A stretch of DNA of 10,251 nucleotides from CAYIGN01 sp964363055 (GTDB lineage Bacteria; Patescibacteriota; Minisyncoccia; Sungbacterales; HO2-52-23), in NCBI GenBank assembly GCA_964363055.1, contig CAYIGN010000025.1, forward strand, positions 1 to 10,251, read 5' to 3'. How positions within the stretch are numbered: the first letter of the stretch is position 1; every line of letters starts with the position of its first letter. This document shows, one piece after another, positions 6,753 to 10,251 of the stretch. The notes below the pieces were generated by a model. That model made no database searches and had not been told where the DNA came from. It saw only the letters and a program-made list of their open reading frames with translations. The position numbers and the translations under genes were made by a program.

Positions 6753-8819
6753 ATGGCAAAAAACCTCGTCATTGTTGAAAGCCCCAGCAAGGGGCGCACT
6801 ATCTCTCGCTTCCTAGGGAGCGATTTTGTAGTGGATTCCAGCTACGGCCACATCCGCGATCTGCCGCGTTCCAAGCTCGGCGTGGATATTGAGAACAACT
6901 TCACGCCGCAGTATGTGATTCCCCTCAAAGCCCGGCCGGTGGTGAAAAAGCTGAAGGCCGAAGCCGCGAAAGCCGCAAAAACCATCCTCGCAACCGACGA
7001 GGACCGAGAGGGAGAATCAATCGCCTGGCACCTGAAAGAGGCGCTCGGCCTTGATGACTCGCAGATTGAACGGATCGCATTCCATGAGATCACCGAACGC
7101 GCGATTAAAGACGCGCTAAAGCACCCGCACGCCATCGATGTCAAACTCGTAGACGCCCAGCAGGCGCGCCGGATTCTGGATCGCCTGGTCGGCTACAAGC
7201 TCTCTCCGTTTTTGTGGAGCAAGATCTATCGCGGGCTCTCGGCCGGCCGCGTGCAGTCGGTCGCGGTGCGGCTGACTGTGGAGCGGGAACGCGAGATCCA
7301 GCAATTCAAGCCGCAGGAATACTGGTCGATTGAGGCGCTGCTCTCCAAAGACGAAAGAGGAAAGACCAAGGACGAGAACGAATTCACCGCGACGCTCGCT
7401 AAGATTGATGGCGAAGCGCTCGATAAATTCGCAATCAAAAATAAAGATGAGGCCGAGGAAATCTCAGATGCGCTTGAAGGTCGCGCGTGGCGCGTGGCGC
7501 AGGTGGAGAAAAAGGCGGTATCGCGCAACCCCGCGCCGCCATTCACTACTTCCACCCTGCAGCAGGAAGCATTCCGGCGGCTTGGTTTTTCGGCAAAACA
7601 GACCATGATGGTGGCCCAGCAGCTTTATGAGGGCGTGGCGCTGGGCAGTGAAGGGTCGGTCGGCCTCATAAGTTATATGCGCACTGATTCGTTCAATCTT
7701 TCTGCGGACGCGGTGCGTGAAGCAACCGCATTTCTTAAAAAAACGCTCGGCAATGCCTATATTCTCCCCCAGCCGCGCGGCTTTGCGACCAAAACCAAAG
7801 GCGCCCAGGAAGCGCACGAAGCCATCCGGCCGACTGACCCGTGGCGTACGCCCGAATCAGTCGAGCCGTTCTTGGACCGGCGGCAATTCCGACTCTATGA
7901 TCTGATCTGGCGCCGCTTTATCGCGACCCAGATGCCGCAGGCCATTTTTGATGCAACAACTGTAGACGTCATCGCCGATCCTAAATCCTATACCCTAAAC
8001 CCTAAACCCTCGTCATATACCTTCCGCGCGACCGGACAAGTAATGCGCTTTGACGGATTTCTCAAGATATACCCCATAAAATTCTCAGAAATGACCCTGC
8101 CGGATCTCGTGCCTCAGGAAGAGCTCGCTTTACGGAGAATCATGCCGCTGCAGCACTTCACCCAACCGCCGCCGCGCTTCAGCGAAGCCACACTGGTAAA
8201 GACCCTTGAAAAATACGGTATTGGCCGGCCCTCCACTTACGCGCCGATCATCTCCACCATCCAAGACCGCAAATACGTAGAGCGCCATGAACGCCGATTC
8301 TTGAAACCGACCGAGACCGGATTTTTGGTCAATGATCTTTTAGTTGAGCACTTTCCAGAAGTGGTAGACGTGCAATTCACCGCCAAGATGGAGGAGGAAC
8401 TTGACGACATTGCCGCCGGGAAAATCGAATGGCAGCCGGTGATTAAAGAATTCTACGAGCCCTTTGCCAAGAATCTCGAGGCCAAATACGCCGAGGTCAA
8501 AAAGCACCACACCGATGAGATGACCGAGGAAGTATGCCCGCAATGCGGAAAGCCCCTCGTGATCAAATTCGGCCGCTTCGGCAAGTTTATGGCCTGCTCC
8601 GGCTTTCCGGAGTGCAAATACACCAAGCCCTTGGGCGAAAACAAGAAAGAGCCGCCGCAGTCGCTCGGCATGGCCTGTCCGAAATGTGCCGAAGGAGAAA
8701 TCGTGGTCCGCCGCACCCGCAACAAGGGCAAGGTATTCTACGGCTGCAGCCGCTACCCCAACTGCGACTGGGCATCCTGGGACGACCCCCGCCAAGCCGC
8801 CGCAACACCCTCTGCATAA
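6753..8819 (+). CDS. topA: DNA topoisomerase I (type IA)
   Basis: This enzyme relaxes negative supercoils by cutting one strand through a 5'-phosphotyrosine. The 688-residue protein carries the Toprim domain with E9 (VIVESPSK) and TDEDREGES (81-89: D82, D84, E86). It also has the SAGRVQSVAVRL segment (163-174), the nucleophile Y308 in GLISYMRTDS (304-313), EAHEAIRPTD (353-362) and YGIGRPSTYA (488-497). Two C-terminal zinc ribbons follow: cysteines 595/598/615/621 and 642/645/665/671. The ATG at 6753 gives the standard MAKNLVIVESPSKG start, with no SD. Two low-complexity insertions are visible, about residues 199-210 and 409-421. Length is shorter than E. coli TopA because there are fewer C-terminal modules. 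It is the last gene of the rightward cluster and is followed by a strong terminator. Confidence 0.96.
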   Translation: MAKNLVIVESPSKGRTISRFLGSDFVVDSSYGHIRDLPRSKLGVDIENNFTPQYVIPLKARPVVKKLKAEAAKAAKTILATDEDREGESIAWHLKEALGLDDSQIERIAFHEITERAIKDALKHPHAIDVKLVDAQQARRILDRLVGYKLSPFLWSKIYRGLSAGRVQSVAVRLTVEREREIQQFKPQEYWSIEALLSKDERGKTKDENEFTATLAKIDGEALDKFAIKNKDEAEEISDALEGRAWRVAQVEKKAVSRNPAPPFTTSTLQQEAFRRLGFSAKQTMMVAQQLYEGVALGSEGSVGLISYMRTDSFNLSADAVREATAFLKKTLGNAYILPQPRGFATKTKGAQEAHEAIRPTDPWRTPESVEPFLDRRQFRLYDLIWRRFIATQMPQAIFDATTVDVIADPKSYTLNPKPSSYTFRATGQVMRFDGFLKIYPIKFSEMTLPDLVPQEELALRRIMPLQHFTQPPPRFSEATLVKTLEKYGIGRPSTYAPIISTIQDRKYVERHERRFLKPTETGFLVNDLLVEHFPEVVDVQFTAKMEEELDDIAAGKIEWQPVIKEFYEPFAKNLEAKYAEVKKHHTDEMTEEVCPQCGKPLVIKFGRFGKFMACSGFPECKYTKPLGENKKEPPQSLGMACPKCAEGEIVVRRTRNKGKVFYGCSRYPNCDWASWDDPRQAAATPSA
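7980..8010. repeat. CCCTAAA-type word repeat inside topA
   Basis: The tract repeats CCTAAA-like units (CCTAAAT, CCTATAC, CCTAAAC, CCTAAAC, CCT). It is translated in frame as PKSYTLNPKP near residue 410, in a loop just before FRATG. It resembles the gene-boundary word repeats rather than the surrounding GC-rich codon usage. Confidence 0.6.
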
Positions 8820-8834
8820 TCCCGACGGCATCAT

Positions 8835-8880
8835 CAAAAAGTAAACCTAATACGCTCGAGCGTATTAGGTTTACTTTTTG
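8835..8880. terminator. Bidirectional intrinsic terminator between topA and parB
   Basis: This is a 46-bp perfect palindrome centred on CTCGAG. Each half runs through an outer C/G, an A5/T5 tract and GTAAACCTAATACG. It has a long stem flanked by an A-tract on one side and a T-tract on the other, the layout of a terminator working in both directions. It begins 15 bp after the topA stop and lies beyond the end of the convergent parB, so it can serve both genes. Confidence 0.85.
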
Positions 8881-8887
8881 TACAATT

Positions 8888-9066
8888 TAGGACTTACGCG
8901 TTTGGTGTCATTCCCGTCCCCGCTTATGCGAGGACAGGCGTGATCGGGAATCCAGAGCGTCAAATAACGGCTTATCTGCTGGATTCCCGCTGGAGTTTAC
9001 CCTCGACCGCGATCGGGGGCGGGAATGACAGAAAAGGGTGATATTTACCCAAACGCGTAAGTCCTA
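8888..9066. mobile_element. MITE-like non-coding element with target duplication
   Basis: The 179-bp element is bounded by perfect 18-bp terminal inverted repeats, TAGGACTTACGCGTTTGG (8888-8905) and its reverse complement (9049-9066). CAATT occurs directly outside both ends (8883-8887 and 9067-9071), as expected for a 5-bp target duplication. Inside, GTCATTCCCG (8907-8916) and CGGGAATCCAG (8945-8955) are mirrored by CTGGATTCCCG (8979-8989) and CGGGAATGAC (9020-9029). GTCATTCCCG/GGGAATCCAG words are, from memory, widespread in bacterial palindromic repeats. No transposase frame is present, so movement would need a transposase elsewhere. Confidence 0.8.
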
Positions 9067-9089
9067 CAATTAAGGAATGATGCGGTGTT

Positions 9090-10094
9090 CTAAACTTGCT
9101 GAATCAATCGATTGATGAGTCCGCGCAGTTCTTCGTCCGAGTAAAACTCTACAACTATCTTGCCCCGCTCCCCGGCTTTGTGCAGATGAACCTTGGTACC
9201 GAAGTGCTCCTGCAGCCGCTCCTCCCACGCTTGCAATTCCGGATCCGCGACCCGCGAGGCGCGCCGGTACGGCCGCAGGGTCCGGCCTGAAATCTGGCGG
9301 GCGCGGACCTCGGCAGTACGCACTGTTGTCCGATCCGCAACAATCTCTTTATAGAACTCCTGCTGCTTAGCTGCATCGTCGCCAACCATCAAGATCGCCC
9401 GGGCGTGTCCTTCACTAATCAACCCTTTGGAGATGCCGTCTTGGATCTCTGACGGCAGGGTCAGAAGACGCAGGGTGTTTGCAATGGCCTCGCGCGATTT
9501 GCCAATCCGGGTCGAGATCTCGCGCTGCACGAGCTTAAACTCAACTATCAGCTGACGAAAGGCGCGAGCGCGGTCCATCGCATTCAAATCCTCACGCTGA
9601 ACATTTTCAATCAGAGCAATTTCGAGCCGAATCCGATCGTCCGGGATACCGCGGCGGACAATGGCCGGAATCTGGGAGAGTCCGGACATGCGCGCAGCAC
9701 GCCAGCGCCGCTCGCCCGCAATCAACTGATACCGGACCGATAGACCAGTCGGGGTCTCGATCTCGCGCTTAGTAACCAGAATTGGCTGCAGTACCCCGTG
9801 CTCGCGGATGGAAAGGGCGAGTTCGCGCATTGTCTCTTCGTTGAATTCGCGCCGCGGCTGATATGGATTGGGGTCAATCTTATCAAGCTCAATCCAAAAG
9901 ACCGATTCGTCGCGCTTGGGCTGAAAATGGTCTTCATAGCGGCGCCGCGGCGAGGTGCTGGTGGTGCCGGTCGGCAGTGGTGCGGCCTCACTGGCCTCGA
10001 TGGCCGCAATTTCAGCAGCCCGAGTCCCCGGAATTTCTTCCGGCTTTTTATCAGGAATCAGTGATTCAAGCCCTCGGCCTAATGGTTCTGCCAC
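9090..10094 (-). CDS. parB: Chromosome partitioning protein ParB (Spo0J family)
   Basis: ParB binds parS sites near the origin, spreads as a CTP-dependent clamp and works with the ParA ATPase to segregate chromosomes. The 334 residues have an N-terminal ParA-interaction peptide (LGRGLESLIPD, 5-15), a variable linker to about 62, and the ParB/sulfiredoxin CTP-binding domain with PNPYQPRR (75-82), GERRWRAA (127-134) and ENVQRED (163-169). A helix-turn-helix domain (about 185-212, LVQREISTRIGKSREAIANTL) and a C-terminal dimerisation domain (about 283-334) follow. It starts at a GTG that lies at the edge of the upstream repeat, with no SD. No parA is next to it within the window; it could lie beyond the right end. 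It converges on topA. Confidence 0.95.
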   Translation of the reverse strand: MAEPLGRGLESLIPDKKPEEIPGTRAAEIAAIEASEAAPLPTGTTSTSPRRRYEDHFQPKRDESVFWIELDKIDPNPYQPRREFNEETMRELALSIREHGVLQPILVTKREIETPTGLSVRYQLIAGERRWRAARMSGLSQIPAIVRRGIPDDRIRLEIALIENVQREDLNAMDRARAFRQLIVEFKLVQREISTRIGKSREAIANTLRLLTLPSEIQDGISKGLISEGHARAILMVGDDAAKQQEFYKEIVADRTTVRTAEVRARQISGRTLRPYRRASRVADPELQAWEERLQEHFGTKVHLHKAGERGKIVVEFYSDEELRGLINRLIQQV

Positions 10095-10101
10095 GATGAC
10101 G

Positions 10102-10159
10102 ATGACAACGACGATAACAATGACATTCTTTCCTTTGTCATTGTCATAATCATTGTCAT
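10102..10159. repeat. GATGACAATGACA-word imperfect hairpin upstream of parB
   Basis: The 24-nt arms at 10102-10125 and 10136-10159 are reverse complements with 4 mismatches around a 10-nt loop; the inner 9 bp (ACAATGACA/TGTCATTGT) are perfect. The region is a series of GA(C/T)GATGACA-type words. It lies in the predicted parB leader and continues to the GTG start. Confidence 0.65.
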
Positions 10160-10162
10160 AAT

Positions 10163-10191
10163 TCTATACCTATCTTGTTTGTCGCTGTCAT
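10163..10191 (-). promoter_or_regulatory. Candidate parB promoter
   Basis: On the minus strand ATGACA (10186-10191) and TATAGA (10163-10168) are separated by exactly 17 bp. The boxes match the sigma-70 consensus at 5/6 and 4/6. The transcript would have a leader of about 60 nt made almost wholly of the inverted word repeat. It begins 5 bp inside the right-end repeat boundary. Confidence 0.4.
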
Positions 10192-10196
10192 AATTA

Positions 10197-10249
10197 TAGA
10201 ACCCATCTCAAAAATGGCTTTGAAGGCGAAATCGTGCGGATTTCGTCGC
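10197..10249. repeat. Right copy of outward-facing inverted end repeat
   Basis: This is the inverted copy of positions 3-55, beginning TAGAACCCATCTCAAAA and reading outward to the window end. The hairpin GGCGAAATC/GATTTCGTC has one G-T-type mismatch compared with the left copy. The ATG at 10214 opens the same outward frame as on the left. The only difference within the shared frame (CGT against CGC) would be synonymous. The far side of the repeat is not in the window. Confidence 0.7.
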
Positions 10250-10251
10250 TC

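Noticed and set aside
7980..8010. CCCTAAA units as a real telomere or eukaryotic contamination.
   Set aside because: The tract is short, imperfect and in frame within a bacterial topA flanked by conserved domains on both sides.
8340..8837. A long minus-strand reading frame opposite topA.
   Set aside because: It is a shadow of GC-rich topA codons encoding the TopA C-terminal region and zinc ribbons. It shows no recognisable domain or start signal.
8820..9089. A small gene or CRISPR-like array between topA and parB.
   Set aside because: The inverted (not direct) repeats, absence of regular spacers and lack of a supported reading frame fit a terminator plus MITE instead.
1..10251. The inverted end repeats make the whole window a composite transposon.
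   Set aside because: The interior is ordinary chromosomal housekeeping genes with no transposase or cargo. The repeats face outward, and an assembly break or two independent copies explain them better.
9090..10251. A parS site near parB.
   Set aside because: No sequence close to TGTTTCACGTGAAACA was seen here or elsewhere in the window.

Overview
The window looks like a chromosomal housekeeping stretch from an ultrasmall Candidate Phyla Radiation bacterium, most likely a Parcubacteria-type lineage. This is inferred from four things: the gene neighbourhood (S21, HIT protein, HisRS-like protein, signal peptidase I, Pth, short Mfd, DprA, TopA, ParB); a cysteine-rich insertion in the HisRS-like protein of the kind I associate with Parcubacteria HisRS; a strongly shortened Mfd; and few Shine-Dalgarno sequences with many GTG/TTG starts. 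No rRNA or other decisive taxonomic marker is present, so placement is tentative.

Layout: on the minus strand, lepB (signal peptidase I), a HisRS-like gene, a HIT-family hydrolase and rpsU form a leftward cluster starting near 2690 and ending near 60. Divergent from it on the plus strand are pth, a short mfd, dprA and topA (2775-8819). parB lies on the minus strand (9090-10094) and converges on topA. The 270 bp between topA and parB hold a 46-bp perfect palindrome (bidirectional terminator) and a 179-bp MITE-like element with 18-bp terminal inverted repeats and a 5-bp target duplication. No tRNA, rRNA, CRISPR array, phage gene or complete transposase is visible.

Functionally, the plus-strand genes combine translation rescue (Pth) with DNA maintenance (Mfd repair/RNAP removal, DprA recombination mediator, TopA supercoiling). 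ParB serves chromosome segregation. The minus-strand cluster combines ribosome assembly (S21), protein export (LepB) and a probably non-canonical HisRS relative.

The unusual layer is repeats. (1) A 27-bp repeat that starts palindromic elements occurs twice inside the mfd coding sequence and is read in two different frames, much like Rickettsia palindromic elements. (2) Several gene boundaries carry their own short-word, self-complementary repeat families (GATTCTT, CGAATTACG, GAATCATG, GACGATGACA types); these supply the likely start codons of pth, mfd and parB. (3) Similar word repeats, including a CCCTAAA tract, sit in frame inside topA. (4) The two window ends carry the same roughly 50-bp sequence in inverted orientation, pointing outward. 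That suggests both ends run into copies of one dispersed or mobile repeat.
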